Origin: Suillus spraguei
Lineage: Eukaryota > Basidiomycota > Agaricomycetes > Boletales > Suillaceae
Direction of reading: 5' to 3'
NCBI GenBank assembly: GCA_016800925.1
Contig: JABCPU010000194.1
Location: forward strand, 60,136-124,135
Length of the DNA stretch: 64,000 bases
Shown one piece after another: positions 34,824 through 47,521 of the stretch. Numbering within the stretch: the stretch's first letter is position 1; each line of letters begins with the position of its first letter. Under the pieces are notes generated by a model that did no database searches, was not told where the DNA came from, and saw only the letters and a list, made by a program, of their open reading frames with translations. The position numbers were made by a program, and so were the translations under genes.

Positions 34824-35227
34824 ATCCCGCGTGTAGGTCAGAATAAGAACGATGCTCAAGAAGTCGACCCGTGATGCTTATAATGCCACCCAGGGACGTC
34901 GTTCATATGGCCATATCACTGCCTTATAACTGGTCCAATAATATCAGCTTCTCATCATTGGCAGTGTACGCATTTGACCATTTCGGATAGGTCGCCACCT
35001 TTCTGTCACTCAGTGGCTGGGGTTTGGCCTCCGGTTATAATAATTAGGCGAATTCCCCCGTTACGTAACGTTAGTAAATGTCAAAGTGCGTGTGTGGCTT
35101 TAATTAATGGTTGCAGCAGGAAAAATCGTGGAGGGTATCGATGCGATATCAGCGAGATGATGATACGCGTAAAGAGGGGTCGCAGGAGAGATGGGTCCGT
35201 ATCCAAAAATTCTAATCTTCCCCGCAG
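34824..35227. other. Intergenic, nothing recognised
   Basis: Lies between the 5' end of the seven-TM gene and the 3' end of the BTB gene. No feature identified. Confidence 0.45.
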
Positions 35228-36408
35228 CTAGACCTGAAGGAATTGATCAGAAGGAGTAAACGTGTGAAAAGAACAGTACATACTAAGCTAAGCTCAAGGG
35301 TCCATACTCGCCTTGCCCATAGCTTCACAAGAATAGAAGACTCTCCTGGCATAGCTAGATCGACCTCAAGGCCGTCCCACCAGCACTTGCGCTAGGGTGA
35401 ACAACCCGTGAACGACTGTTCCGTGCATATCTAAAATAAACTTACCGCTGGTTTTCTCCAGAACAATAACAACTTCTGTGCTGTAGCCATTTGATTGTAA
35501 TCGATGGTAACTGGGCGCTCGCCGTTTTGTCCTGGAGGATGATGCACGATACCCGTCTTGAGCAATACAAGAGCGATTGAAGAGATACAGCATCGCGAAG
35601 GCTCCATGGCACGGAAACCCCATTCGTCGTCTCGGTTGAATCCACTATGAACGTTGTCAGTTACACCGCCGATAGCCATCAGCGGGCTTACCTCATGCAT
35701 AACATATCAATAAGATGCTGTTCAGCAATATTGTTCTCCTTGTGAACGTTTCGTTGGAGTGCGGTAAAGATATTACGCTTGTCCATGACATTTTGCCCAC
35801 ATTTGTGCTTGATATCAAGAAGCGCTTGGTTGGCGGTGCCATGTTCATCAGTCAGAGCCTTTCCTCCTTTCGGTGGTATAGCAAAGTACTCTAATTCCTC
35901 GCGAAGCACGATGATCGCCTGCTTGGTAAGGAGTGGATTCTGTGATACAGAGGGACCAAAGTCTGAAGGTGACCCGTCAAGCAGATGCTGCTGTGCCGCG
36001 AACAGACCAGGCGAAGTATTGGTCCCATAGAACGTGTCTGATGCATTTCTGAAGAAATCAAGCACGTATGCAAAGCACTCTGGGTCAAACTGTGGCGCGT
36101 CAGCAAACCTGAACCACGTGAATTGTTCAGTAGCCACTCACGTCAACGCCGTACACCTCATCGTCTTCTTCGTTTTCCCCGCCATCTGAGAATGCTTGGC
36201 TCTGACGGCTCAGGACAAGCCCATTTGGAAAGAGACATAGGAGAACAGATTCAGGGAGATTCATGATAGTTTCTCTGTCAACCGAGAAACGTCTTCCTCG
36301 GAGGTCGAGGAGCAGCCTAGTAAGTAACTGAGGCTGAAGGCTAGTGTTCACGGGCGCATGCTGGGATACCTGTGTGATTGGTGAGGAGGATATTGATACT
36401 GCTGCCAT
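35228..36408 (-). CDS. Whi2-like BTB/POZ domain growth regulator
   Basis: Exons 36142-36408, 35692-36089, 35446-35644, 35284-35391 and probably 35228-35233 total 978 nt, encoding 325 residues. The BTB-like part reads LLLDLRGRRFSVDRETIMNL, LLCLFPNGLVLSRQ, then FDPECFAYVLDFFR and KQAIIVLREELEYFAIPP. The C-terminal part reads KLLLFWRKPARKCWWDGLEV and VKLWARRVWTLELSLV. This is the fungal Whi2-like family, which in yeasts links nutrient stress to growth control and phosphatase signalling. The last intron (GTATGT...TTCAG, 35234-35283) leads to a stop two codons later. If it is not spliced, the frame runs on to 35212 with 22 codons unlike the family, so the spliced end is preferred. Confidence 0.87.
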
Positions 36409-36869
36409 GATGGTTAACAGTGATGATGAGGAAAGTGTTGTGAAGGCTGCTCAGGGCTTCTGAACATCAACTTAAACTTCCCCCAGCGCCTCAAGGCTAC
36501 CACGACTTGTTTGTGCAAACCAAATACTTCCACGATAAGGGTTGCATTCAAGACCTTGCCTTTTTACTACACAAAGTCCTCTAGTATCTTATAAGGAGTG
36601 GACGATGCATGTAAGCGATAGCTTATGTATCAAAGTTGAAACATTACAGAAATATTGCGTATTGGGCTGTCGAGATCAAACGGCGCACACTAAGATAAAG
36701 TCAATGAAGGACGGGAAGGATGAAAATAGTCGTAAGGTATCATCATAGAACACGTGCAGGTGAAGTCCAAAGAAAGTAAACGAAGAGCATCCGTAAATTC
36801 ACTGGCCAGCCAAAAGTTTGGAACCTGGTCTCGAAAAATGTCACATGAAATCAAAAATAGAGTGATTCT
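36409..36869. other. Intergenic, nothing recognised
   Basis: Contains the promoter of the BTB gene and the 3' flank of the chitin synthase. No other feature. Confidence 0.5.
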
Positions 36870-39800
36870 TTAATATCCGCTTCCATATCCTCCTGGCTGT
36901 GGAGGTGCCGCACCAGGTGGCAGATTAAACGCCGTCGATGATGGACGAGAGTATCGGTTCTGAGGCGCCTGTGATGGGGGCCGACGGACTGATGGTCTCG
37001 CTACCCTACGGACACCCTCGGGCCCAGGAACAGGTCCATTGTCAGACAAGCTGACCCCACGGCCCCCTTGCTGATATTTACTGGGCACTGGCGGCGGCGA
37101 CATTTCTTCCGGTTCGGTACTATAGCCACCACCATACTGGTTGTCATAAGTAGCCACATGAGGTTCAGAGCGGAATGGGTTCTGGGTCTCTCCAGGGTAT
37201 TGGCTAGATATGGTCTGATTGCGAAGAACACCCCCTGCCCGAGCCACGTGAGCGTCAAACTGAGGGTACCGTGGCGTCGAAGATTCAGTATACGAGTCGA
37301 TGTAGTGGTCTTGTGGGGTAGAAACAAGTCGTTGATTAGAGGTGGAGGCGCCATCTGAATATACGACGTCCTCGCTGGAGCGCGACATGACGGCAGACGA
37401 CGATGCAGAATTGGGGTTCTTACTGGCGTAAAGTGGTGCAGGAAGCGTAAGAAGGCCGTTACTGTCGGCTCTTGATCGAGTGCCAGACGTGTACGGCACA
37501 CTGGGTGTAGACTCCGTCGTTGACGAATCAACGCCTCCATTATGGTTAATATCAGAGTTTGATGCCATCGAGTACCGATTGTTACTGTAGTGGAAGTCAG
37601 CAATAAGAAACGGAGCACATCATCAATTACAAGACTTACACTGTCGAATCACGAGATTGCACCCCATTCTTCCACCGCCTATCACGCTCGAACTCAGCCC
37701 AGCGCTTCATGACGATGTGTGAAGAGTCGAACTCTCCCTCTTTATCACCATGATTGCCACCCTTGTCACCGGCGACTTGCCGCGTTTGACCCCATGAGAA
37801 GTCATCAAAGTGCCAGAACGAATAGGCAGGGAGGAGACCGTTCCATATGGGTAACGAAATCAAATATATGACCATCCATCCGACATAAGCGATCTTGCGT
37901 GAAGTCACGACAATGAGGAGACCGGGTAAACCAAGAACAATAGCAAGCAGTGTAAGAGGAATGGTAGTGTTGGCACCACCAGGGATGATAGAGATGATGA
38001 TGAGGTAGAGAGTGAAACTAATAGCAGCGGGGAGGACGAGTGTTCCCATAAGCTCCATACCTACAACGAACTGCATCGAGAAACAAAACGTTCCGCAAAG
38101 ATCACGGACGAGAACGAGCTCAAACAGATTATGGATCGTCGAATTAATCCACCGACGACGTTGAGAGAGCAGAATGCGGAAGGTGTCAGGGACGATAGTC
38201 TTGCAGACTGCCTGGGGACAGAACATGTTCTTACGTCGCGGGAACGTCTTAAGCAGGAGGGTTGTGAGGTATCGATCTTCTCCGAGGAGCAACAGGTTCT
38301 TCTTGTGCAAAGTGTCCACAACGTTCTCCGAATACCGTTCCACGATATCGGGGTTTGCCAGGACAGGAACCCAATACCCAGTGTCGCCCTTAGGAGCCTT
38401 GATCCGGTACATACTGAAGCAACCGGGCAGACAAGTGACACCACCGAACATGGCTTCAAACGCCTTAGTCATGTGGTGTGAGATGTAGTACTCGAAGACT
38501 GAGACAAAAATTAGGATTAAGCTTAGGTTCCAATAGATAACATACCCTGCATCATCGTCACAAAATTATCCGCCTTGTTCGCAATCTTTGTCTCTCCACA
38601 CAGACCCATAATCTCAACGTCCACAACCATGCATGACGCCATGCGCGTCAGCGAATCAGGGAACACCTTGGTATCCGCATCAACGCAAAGCACAAGCTCA
38701 TATCGATCTGGGCTGACACCCGTCACGCGCCAGATAGAGTTGAAGAACTCATACTCAAAGGTTGTCATCCGCTCGTCAAACATAACCTTCTGCAAGAACC
38801 CCATGAGCACGATCTGCGAGTCACGCTTGCCTCTGTTACCAGGCTTCGCATCGTTTGTCTCCAGTGGATTGCCGACCTTGGCAACAACAACCATCGGAAC
38901 GCGCTGCTGCTTTGACGCCTCGACTGTGGCGTTATCGTAGTCGTAGAAACCGGCGTAGACCTTTGCCATGTTATGACGCTTGTGTCCATCTGCGATGGCA
39001 ACATAGGAGTGTGGCTCCACCTCATGTGGTTGGATGATAAAGTCTTTCATCATCGACAGACAGATCTCCGGCGTCGTCATTGTGTTACCAGCACCTTTGA
39101 CCATACCATCCGCAATGACCAGAATGAGTTTGTGACTGTTAGGGTAATCTGTTGTGGCGAGGGAGTCGAGCGTTGTACGAAGACCCTCTATAGATTCTGA
39201 GTATGCCGTGACCAGGCAAATAGTGTGAGCGAGGGGGAAGTTAAACGGTTCGAAATCAGGGGGAGGCTGTGGCACAACATTCTGTAGAGGGAACGGACAG
39301 GGCGTATCAAGGAACGCGGACCGAGGGGAGATATTGCGAGTTGATACATCACCAAGCGACATGGTACTTCTTGATTGACGGTATGGTGTATCAGGGGGAC
39401 TAACTTTAGAAACTTTTGTGGAGTATGCTGTATTCCGCTTGTAGGGATCTATCATTCCGTAATTCGTAGGAGGTCGAGGAGAGGCTCCCTTAGGCATATT
39501 TTCCTGTGGTGTGAAGCGAGAGGTAGATGGAAAGAATCCTTTCTTCCCGACCTTCCCATTCCGTAACCCGTTCTTGCCCACGTTGGGACGATACTCGCTT
39601 GGTGCAGGCCGATAGATGTCATTTGACCAGTCTTCAATCTGGGCGGAGCGCTGCATCCGTTGCTCATATGTCTCGCGCGGGAAGTTACCAAGTTTCCATG
39701 AGAAAAACCATGCAAACATAACGGCCATGACAAAGCGAATAGAGACGACACCGATGATGAATACGAGGGACAGATAGAGGACGACCTCGGAGGCAACGCA

Positions 39801-41469
39801 ACCAATTGAATTGGTATCAATGAACCCGACCGTGATCACGTCCTGGAGGCACAGGCCGATCTGCCGCTGGTTTGATCGCACGAGCGTCATAGTAAGGTCT
39901 TTTCCATTGTACGTTCCGTCCGCATTCTTCATCTGATCTAAAAGAGCAGGATACTGCACTTCAGTGGTGCTAAGCCACTGTAGGAGATCGAGGTCGAGAA
40001 CTTGTCTAGAAAAAGGATGAAAATAAGATAATATCAACTACGTAGAAACTCACGACTCGAAGACGGCCAAATTGCGATCGGAAGCTGCGACATCATCCCA
40101 CGTGTAGTACACCTGCCCCTGAGGTTTCATCTTAGCCAGACCCTGCCTTGCTGTGGAAGATACGTGACAATTCGTCGAGTCTCCATATCCAGACACGTTC
40201 TGTGCGTTTGACTGTGGATTGTATACATTACAGGGGAAGTACCAGTCCAACGTTTGTCCACTACCCGTGATACTGGAACCGTTCGCCTTCGTAATGATGC
40301 CCAAGCAATTCTCATTGGTGATCTGGAACAAGAAGCTTGCATCATTACTGGCCAGGTTCCACCCGCCGATCAAAAGCGGATTTGTTGATCCGTCGAATGG
40401 CCCCACGGCCGGATGGGTGAAGGTTAAAAAGTTATAGTCATAGCCGTGGATGATCACCGAACTGTTCTGAATCTGGCCCTGGTGGAATCGATCTGGAGGG
40501 ATGCCACAGACGGTTTCTGTGAAACCAAATGTAATGAAACCGACAGCAGTCATCTCCATCAAGATGATGCTTATGAGACCTATTTTCTCGCGCCATGCAC
40601 GTTGCGCGTCTGGCGTGCGAATACCTGACATGAAATAAGCAATCTTCCAACAAAACCATAGAAAATATACCCACCGCATGCCCGGAACATGAAGTGAGGG
40701 ATCCAACAGGTAAGGATGAAACAGTAAATAAACCAGGCATCCTTGGGCCCTGGTCCGATGCTGTCAAGACACTTGCGTGACTGGCGGTCAGGTACTGTTA
40801 GTGGCGCGGCAGACTGAGTGGACGCTGGGCGCTTGCGCCGAAGGGTTGCACCCCGTTTGAAGAGGGCAAGTCCCGACTCCTGCACGTCCTCTTCACGCGC
40901 AAGAAAAGATTTTCCTCTGCGGAGCACTGCTTTCTGTGGATAATTACCAGTAGCTAAAATGACGAATTAGACCATATGCTACCGGAGCGGAAATACGCAC
41001 TCGACGGCTGAACGCCCACTTTGCCAGTCCCCTCGTTCTGCATCTGTGCCGCATGAGTGCGGTAGTGCCATTGCCTGTGGCCAGGTTCGATCTTCTCCCT
41101 GTCTGGTTTTACTAAACTCTTCTTCCGCCCCACTCGTGAAGGATCGACGTAATCTGCTCCTTCAGAGTCAGCAGAAGTAGGTGAAAGTTGGTTTTCGTAT
41201 GCAGATGGTAGTATACGCTGGCGTTGATGATCCAGGGCACCCTGCCTATCACCACGCTCAGTATCTCGGAAGGATATATTTGGTGTCCTGCCCTCCTGAA
41301 ACTGGTTGAAGGCCGGCCGCTGCTGTGAGTAAGCGCCCGCTGGTGGCGAAGATGGATGGCTATACCCAGAATACTGTTGTTCTGGGTAGACGGGAGGTGA
41401 CTGTGGAGGTGATGGATGATACTGCTGGCGGTAGGCAGACCGCGGCGGTTTTGGATCACGGCGATCCAT
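36870..41469 (-). CDS. Chitin synthase, class IV (Chs3-like)
   Basis: Six exons (41001-41469, 40675-40953, 40054-40624, 38546-40005, 37640-38498, 36870-37584) total 4,353 nt, encoding 1,450 residues without lesions. The enzyme polymerises N-acetylglucosamine from UDP-GlcNAc at the plasma membrane. The order is a disordered N-tail, an N-terminal membrane pair ([17 protein letters not shown]), a central segment with [15 protein letters not shown], and the GT2 domain. That domain holds [15 protein letters not shown] (about 878), [11 protein letters not shown] (about 1000) and [11 protein letters not shown] (about 1037). Clustered membrane spans and a Ser/Pro-rich tail follow. There is no myosin motor, so it is not class V. 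Introns are 47-55 bp and GT-AG. Confidence 0.95.
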
Positions 41470-42609
41470 AATTTTTGGGTCAAGGAAGGTTCAGGATCGC
41501 CCTGACGTGATTGCTATAGTGGACGCCGGCAGCGCTGCTTTGGAGGTCGATTGTGATGGTGAGGAGAAAAGAGTGGCAGACTCAGTTGAAGTGAATGGGA
41601 AATATAACTGCTGCCCCGTGTGTTGGTGCAAGGTAAAAGGCCTCTCGATCCGTCGTTTTTTGCCACGGGCAGGCCAACAACCCAGTAACCTATTTTCGGC
41701 TGACACGTTTGATTTCTTTGTGCAAAATTGTGCGTTTCCATTGCTCAAATCGTCATGCATGTCATGTCTTGTAACAAAAACTTATTCTGAACGATAACAG
41801 TTCAAGAAACAGCATACCAGTCAAGCTGAGGGCGTGACTATTGGACTCCTCAGGTGAACAATTTTGGCCCATGTTTGTCCGCAGCACATCGTTTAGCCAA
41901 TCGTTTGTCTACGCATGCCATGATATTACTCTAAGTAACACGAGGGTGTCAACCATACGACGGTACCAATGATCCAATCAGCGGTAACAAAACACAGCAC
42001 TTATTTCTATGCAGACTTTCTCACAAATTCCCACGCAGACTGACGACGCCGTCAGTACCAATTTGTCCAGGAACGTCTATGTGTTCAACATTGGTCCAAA
42101 GCACCAGTGACCAGAAGATAGATATACAAAGAGAAAGTTCGAGGAACTGATTGGGTGATGAGCGAGTTCATATCCAAATCCCTCGAGTGAATAGTCTAGT
42201 GAGCTGTCGATGGCGCTCTGTCGTTACTATTATGGATTGATGATGCAATCCCCGCTTTCCTCGCCGACGGGTGGCACATGGTCGCATCAGCAGTCCTAAG
42301 AATATTTCTGCAGTCGGATTGCCGCTGTTGCACAGATAAAACCACAGCTACAGCGAGCACAGGCAGGATGAATATATCCACAGCTTTTATTTGACCTGCT
42401 CGTGGAGGTCAATGAAGAGATATGAACCAGTAAAATAGATCAAGTCGTATCATTATCATGAAACACCCAAAAGCAACGGCTTAATAATTGGACCACGAGA
42501 ACGTTATTACTCGGCGTACTCTGTAACCCGTGAGCTATAATTTGGAAGAGCTGCAGATGGTGTTCGGATGCGATTTTGTTCAGTATACATCTGACTGTTC
42601 ACACAGCAA
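41470..42609. other. Intergenic, nothing recognised
   Basis: Chitin synthase promoter and NOP10 3' flank. Small frames at 41491-41797 and 42196-42381 lack family features. Confidence 0.5.
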
Positions 42610-42937
42610 TCACATGGGCTTGCTGGGGAGCTGAGTTAACAGGACACCATAGCGCTTTTTAAGGGTAACACGGTGCCTCGAGAATTTATCATCGGGCGAG
42701 AAACGTGCTGTATAGGTAAAGAGTATTAGTATACTAAGCAGTGCACGCTCTTGCCAGTGAGCCAGAAAAAATGGCATCAGCAGACGAACCTGGGTGTGCA
42801 GACTTGGTAATTCGGCCTGTGTCTGTTGTTTTCTGAAGCAGCGAGTCAGACAAGAGCCTCTCCGTGACAGTGAAAATACTTACCTTCAGAGTGTATATCC
42901 TGTTCCCACTCTCGTCTAGTGTATACATAAGATGCAT
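42610..42937 (-). CDS. NOP10: H/ACA ribonucleoprotein subunit Nop10
   Basis: Three short exons (42884-42937, 42790-42832, 42610-42707) total 195 nt, encoding 64 residues, the family's usual size. The sequence reads [32 protein letters not shown], then [22 protein letters not shown], a near-complete match to Nop10 from memory. Nop10 is a core protein of box H/ACA RNPs, which pseudouridylate rRNA in the nucleolus. The joined frame is exact, with an intron inside the Pro-Ala junction. Introns are 51 and 82 bp. It is divergent from the Sec14-like gene, with 184 bp between the start codons. Confidence 0.95.
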
Positions 42938-43121
42938 GGCTGCAAATGACTTGTGAACGCTGGCGAGAATAATCAGGACAAAACTTATCTCGGGTGTTCC
43001 CACGCCGCCAGATATGCAGTGCACCCTATCTATTACTAAATCCATCATATGTACATACACGCGTGGCACGGCAGTCACGGTGTTTGTTTAGTTTCTTTTC
43101 CCGAGCTCTACATTTCACATC
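42938..43121. promoter_or_regulatory. Bidirectional promoter, NOP10 / Sec14-like gene
   Basis: Only 184 bp separate the two divergent start codons, so both promoters must lie in or overlap this interval. No specific factor site is claimed. Confidence 0.7.
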
Positions 43122-44499
43122 ATGGTCACTGCTATCCTTACTACTCCAGAGCCGGGTACTGTCATACAGCCCATACACCAGTATTCTGATGAGCAACAAG
43201 CTCATATAAAAGCATTGCGGGAGGTGTGACATTTTTCTGTCTGTTAACCGATGTTACCTGAGTCCTCGTAAAAAGTATGCAGATACCCTGCTTCTGGATC
43301 CATCAGACCCGTACTATAAATGGGAGCTGCGATGGCTGAACAAGCCAGATACAATGCCTCGGTATATGCGAGCTGCAAAATGGAAACTCCCAGATGCAAA
43401 GCGTAGAATAGAGGGAACAATTAAATGGAGGAGAGAGTTCCAACCAGAGTTAATCAGGCCTGATGAGGTATGAGCATATTCAACTCAAATATCATGTCAA
43501 TGCATACGCAGTGGCCAAAACACAGGTGAAGATAGAGGCCGAGACAGGGAAGATGTATGTAACTGCTCCACTTCATATTAAATCAGAGTTAATCGACGGA
43601 ACACAGCCTCTTAAATGGGTTCGATAAAGATGGCAGGCCCATCATATATATGCGCCCTGGACGTGAAAATACCGAAACCAGTCCTAGGCAGTTAAGACAC
43701 CTCGTTTGGTGGCTGTACGTCCTTGGTTCTCTCATTCAGCATCTTCTCACAGTAGTACAGAGAACGTGCAAAGGACTTGATGCCCCCAGGACAAGAGTCG
43801 CTGGTTATCATTGTAGATTACAGATCTACGACGCTTCGCACCAACCCTTCGATTTCTGTTGCCAGTAAAGTACTCACGATCCTTCAGCAACACTATGTAG
43901 AAACTCTCGGTCGCGCAATTGTCACCAACCTCCCAATGTTGCTTAATTTCTTCTACAAAGGCATTTCGCCGTTCTTGGATCCTGTCACTCGAGACAAGGT
44001 GCGCGTTATCCCGTATCTGCGTGGGAAACGTGACTTGACGGACTATAGATGAGGTTTAATCCTGATCTTTTTGACCTCGTCCCAAAGTCTCAGCTGGACT
44101 CTGACTTTGGAGGCGATTTTGATTTCGAGTTCGATCATGAGGTATATTGGAAACAAATCGTTGAGTAAGTTTTTCAGGGGCTTTATTCATCGATCAGTAA
44201 CACAAGTTCTAACGTCACTAGTCACTGCGGTATCGCTGAAGACGGCACCCGCTTAGAAGGCTATTTCGACGGACCGAGATCGAGCAATATGTATGCTGAA
44301 CCACAACATTTAGAGTGAGTTGCTCTGTCCATTAGATCATTCTTACCTGAACGCTCACAGTGCGGATTCTGAATCTAGTACTGCATCACCCACCTCCACT
44401 CCGTCTACCAATGCATCTGTTACGTCTGTTGGCGAGACTAAGATCCTTGCCTCATCCGAAGTCTTAACCACTGCCCCTGAGTTAATCGATGCGTTGTAG
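43122..44499 (+). CDS. Sec14-like CRAL-TRIO phosphatidylinositol transfer protein
   Basis: Eight exons (43122-43223, 43276-43467, 43526-43554, 43607-43714, 43761-43998, 44049-44164, 44222-44314, 44361-44499) total 1,017 nt, encoding 338 residues. The N-terminal CRAL-TRIO helices read RWLNKPDTMPRYMRAAKW and AKRRIEGTIKWRREF. The lipid-binding lobe reads GFDKDGRPIIYMRPG, DLMPPGQESLVIIVDYRS, QQHYVETLGRAIVTNLP, then WKQIVDHCGIAEDGTRLEG. The product would exchange phosphatidylinositol and another lipid between membranes. Exon 3 is 29 nt. The exon 5 acceptor is the third AG after the pyrimidine tract, the only one giving WWLERAKDLMPPGQ. The tail is Ser/Thr-rich. The frame closes without lesions. Confidence 0.92.
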
Positions 44500-45565
44500 A
44501 TCACTCAGTTGTATCTTTGGACCATTGTACACTATATACATAGTACAGTAACTTGACAGAAAAGCGTCTGTATATAATAGGGTCTTCGAATCTTTATCAC
44601 AGATATTCCGAGCAGCTTCATGAAGTCACTAGGTAGCCTTCTGAGTACCACGGTTCAGTACTCAGTACTCAACGTGGCAACGCTCGACAGCTGGCTGTCT
44701 TCGTAAGTGCAAGGTAGTTCAGTGCCTAAGTAGCGTAGGCCTGGAAACCCTCGTAGTGCACCGTGAGTCCGTGACGATGGCCCCTTAGGCCTTAATGATC
44801 AAGAACATCACCCAATTCAAAATGGCAGAACCCGAATTTTGCATTCTTATTAACATGCTTGCCACTGTGGGCGACACAGAGAGCCTCGACGAGTCGATCC
44901 ATCTTCAAGTTGTGCCTGATTTTTACGACAACTTGGTTGATGACGTGGAGATTGGATTGCGTATGTGCTGCGGTAGAGTTACACAAAGCTATGAAGTTCC
45001 TGTGCAAGAAGGTTTACAACAGATTGTATTTGTTCATATTTTTGGCCATGTCACATTTTTTTATTTATCCTCTTTTATTCAGTCCTGCACCACCACTCAG
45101 TTACCACATATTTCTGCACGTTATTGTTGCATTGAAACCATCTATAGACTACCGTAGTAATGATGTCGTAGGTCACTTAGATAAAATATAAATGTATGCT
45201 ATATCCATAGTATTGTAGCCTTAGTTAATGCATGGGAGTCCGTATCATAAGCCTCGCATCATACCATCAGGGGCCTCACCTGAGAAGAGAATGTTTAGTT
45301 TTCGAGTCCCAATTTACGAACTTGAAGAGCTGCCTAATTTAGAAAGATGACATAAGCCTCCGTGCCAACGCCACGAGTTGCGGATGCCTTCTGCCACAGT
45401 CTGTCATCGCCCAAATTCCCCCGCCGCCGCACGGACGTCAGCCACAGGTTTAGCCACAGCGCATATTGGCGAGCGCAATCCAGCCCTTGGCAATAAATTC
45501 TGAACAAAAAAAAATCAAAATCATCTTAAGTTGAACGGCTGATCTAGTGCAGCGTACCATCTGAG
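44500..45565. other. Intergenic with an unassigned 120-codon frame
   Basis: A plus-strand frame at 44795-45157 (MIKNITQFKMAEPEFCILIN...) has no recognisable domain and a hydrophobic end. I do not call it a gene. The rest is AT-rich, with an A-rich run near 45507. Confidence 0.4.
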
Positions 45566-47236
45566 ATGGTTCGACAAGCAAAACAGACAGTGCGTAGTGC
45601 TCGCAGATTGAATTGTGCTTATCAGCCACCTAAATTCGTTGTGGCTGAACTATAGCCGGAACAGAAAAAAGAGTCTCAGAAGAGAAAGACGACTCAGAAG
45701 AAAAAGGTGACAGAGACTGGAGTATGGCCATGCAAAATCGATGGTTGCAACAAGCAATTTGCTCGGGAGGCCGATCTGAAACGGCACCAACGAACTACCA
45801 AATTACACTCCGTGCCAGGATTGTGAGTACTTAAGTATGATACAGGACGCGGTTCTGACATGGCTCTGCTCGTGCAGTGCATGTCCGCAATGTGATGCGA
45901 CGTTTACACGAGTACGTTGTTCTCTGATCACCCTCGTTCATATAATGCAATTAATATTTGAATCTTGTAGACTGATGCACTAAGGAGGCATCAGAAGTCG
46001 AGGCATGGTCATACATTGAGTGTCAACTAATTTATCTAATTGGTATTCACACAGACACAACGGTGTGATCATCGAACCCACGGAAGTCGAGAAGAAGAAA
46101 GGTAGCACCGAACCCCGGGCATCAGGGTCGCAATCTCACAGCCGAAGTCCATCGCCGTCATCGAAAGGTGCAGAGAATCCAACCGATGGTGCTCCACCCC
46201 CTCTCGGTGCCATTGGCGGTCCACAAGGCCCACACAGCTATTATCGTCAACATACTATGCCTGCAGGTGGTGAGTACATTTTTTCTTGACCTACTTCACC
46301 TTCTCAATTTTGACAGCATACATACCGCCTCCCCTTGGAGTAATTGTTGAAGGTCAATATCCCCCAAACATTGGACTCCCGACATCATCAGCTCGATTAC
46401 ACCAGGCAACATGGCCCCAAGGTCCCTGGGTCCCTGACGGGTCGCAACCGCCGCCTATGCCGCCCATGGGCTATCCGCATCCTGCCTACTATTCATACTA
46501 TCGCGGAATGCCTCACCCACCACCACCCTCTGAACTCATAACACATTTGCAAAATGGTGTCCAGCCGAATTCTCCCTCACCCTGTGACGATTCGTCGAGC
46601 ACTAGCAGTCCCACCAGGACGAGTATGCACAGTGGCGGCGACCCTTCTGCATCGGGGGCAGGAAACTTCCATGGGAATGAAGCAAGATCTCCTGTCATCG
46701 ACCCTTCTTTAGATATCTCACCAGTGTCACCAACTGCAAACCACAAGGTATCTTTTAAGGCCAATCAAACTGCTGTAGAAGCCGCCCTGTCATCGACAGA
46801 AAAAGAGCCATCGCATACACCAGATAGCATACACTCACCCACCCATGTGGACCCTCGATCAGTATCACACCGCTCTGGCTCGGCTTCTACCGGAGGTAGC
46901 ATCGATGAACGAAACGAATTGTCAAGAGAACTCACGTCCAGCCACGATATAGAATCACCCGAACTATTTTATGCTACCCAATCGCCACCCCGTACTCACA
47001 CTTTTGAGCGTCCACCTGAAATGGAACACATGCTCACAGAAGATGGAGAGCCTATGCTGAATCCAGGTTCGTTTTATTCTTTTGTGATTCGAAAGCTGAT
47101 CCTTATATGTATCTGCAAAGCCGAGCTGTTGACTCAGGTGGGTAATGCGACGACTGTTGCAGAACCTAATGTGTATGATCTAATGCTGGATTTACTGAAC
47201 CAGGAATCCCTCGCGTCCCCACCCCCATCGCTATAA
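45566..47236 (+). CDS. C2H2 zinc-finger transcription factor, possible frameshift after the fingers
   Basis: Exons 45566-45589, 45656-45822, 45878-45911 and 45971-about 46007 encode a basic N-terminus and two C2H2 fingers: CKIDGCNKQFAREADLKRHQ...H and CPQCDATFTRTDALRRHQKS..H. Later exons (46055-46269, 46317-47066, 47121-47236) encode a Pro/Ser-rich tail ending NVYDLMLDLLNQESL. The 66-bp first intron removes a TAG at 45653-45655 that would otherwise end the frame. The join from the second finger to the tail does not close. The intron 46008-46054 (or a nearby donor) is one nucleotide out of phase with NGVIIEPTEVEKK, next to a CACACAGACACA run. Either the gene is frameshifted or the sequence has a 2-base error there. 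Read through, the protein would end soon after the fingers. Confidence 0.75.
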
Positions 47237-47521
47237 CAGTCATACTCTAGATTATTGATGATATTCCTTGCAGTTCCTCGCATGCATTACCTTACTGTAC
47301 TCACACATACATAGCTTGCCTTCCGTGCATAACATTGGAGTCTTTTGTAACGCTTTAGTCTTAATCATCGTCGAAGTCATAGATTCGAAATATCAGTTGC
47401 TACATGCTTGTGGAAAGCGAGGGATGAAGAACATCGGTATGTGTAGGATACAACAAATTTCGCTGTTGAAAGCGTGATATATGTAAAGAATTCATGAAGT
47501 ATATATGGTAGTTCAATGTAT

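Noticed and set aside
43741..43760. Frameshift in the Sec14-like gene at exon 5
   Set aside because: Using the third AG (GTACAG at 43755-43760) as acceptor restores WWLERAKDLMPPG and the whole model closes in frame.
45566..45655. Early in-frame TAG in the zinc-finger gene
   Set aside because: A 66-bp intron (45590-45655) with GTGCGT donor and CTATAG acceptor removes it and leaves the frame intact, so it is not a lesion.
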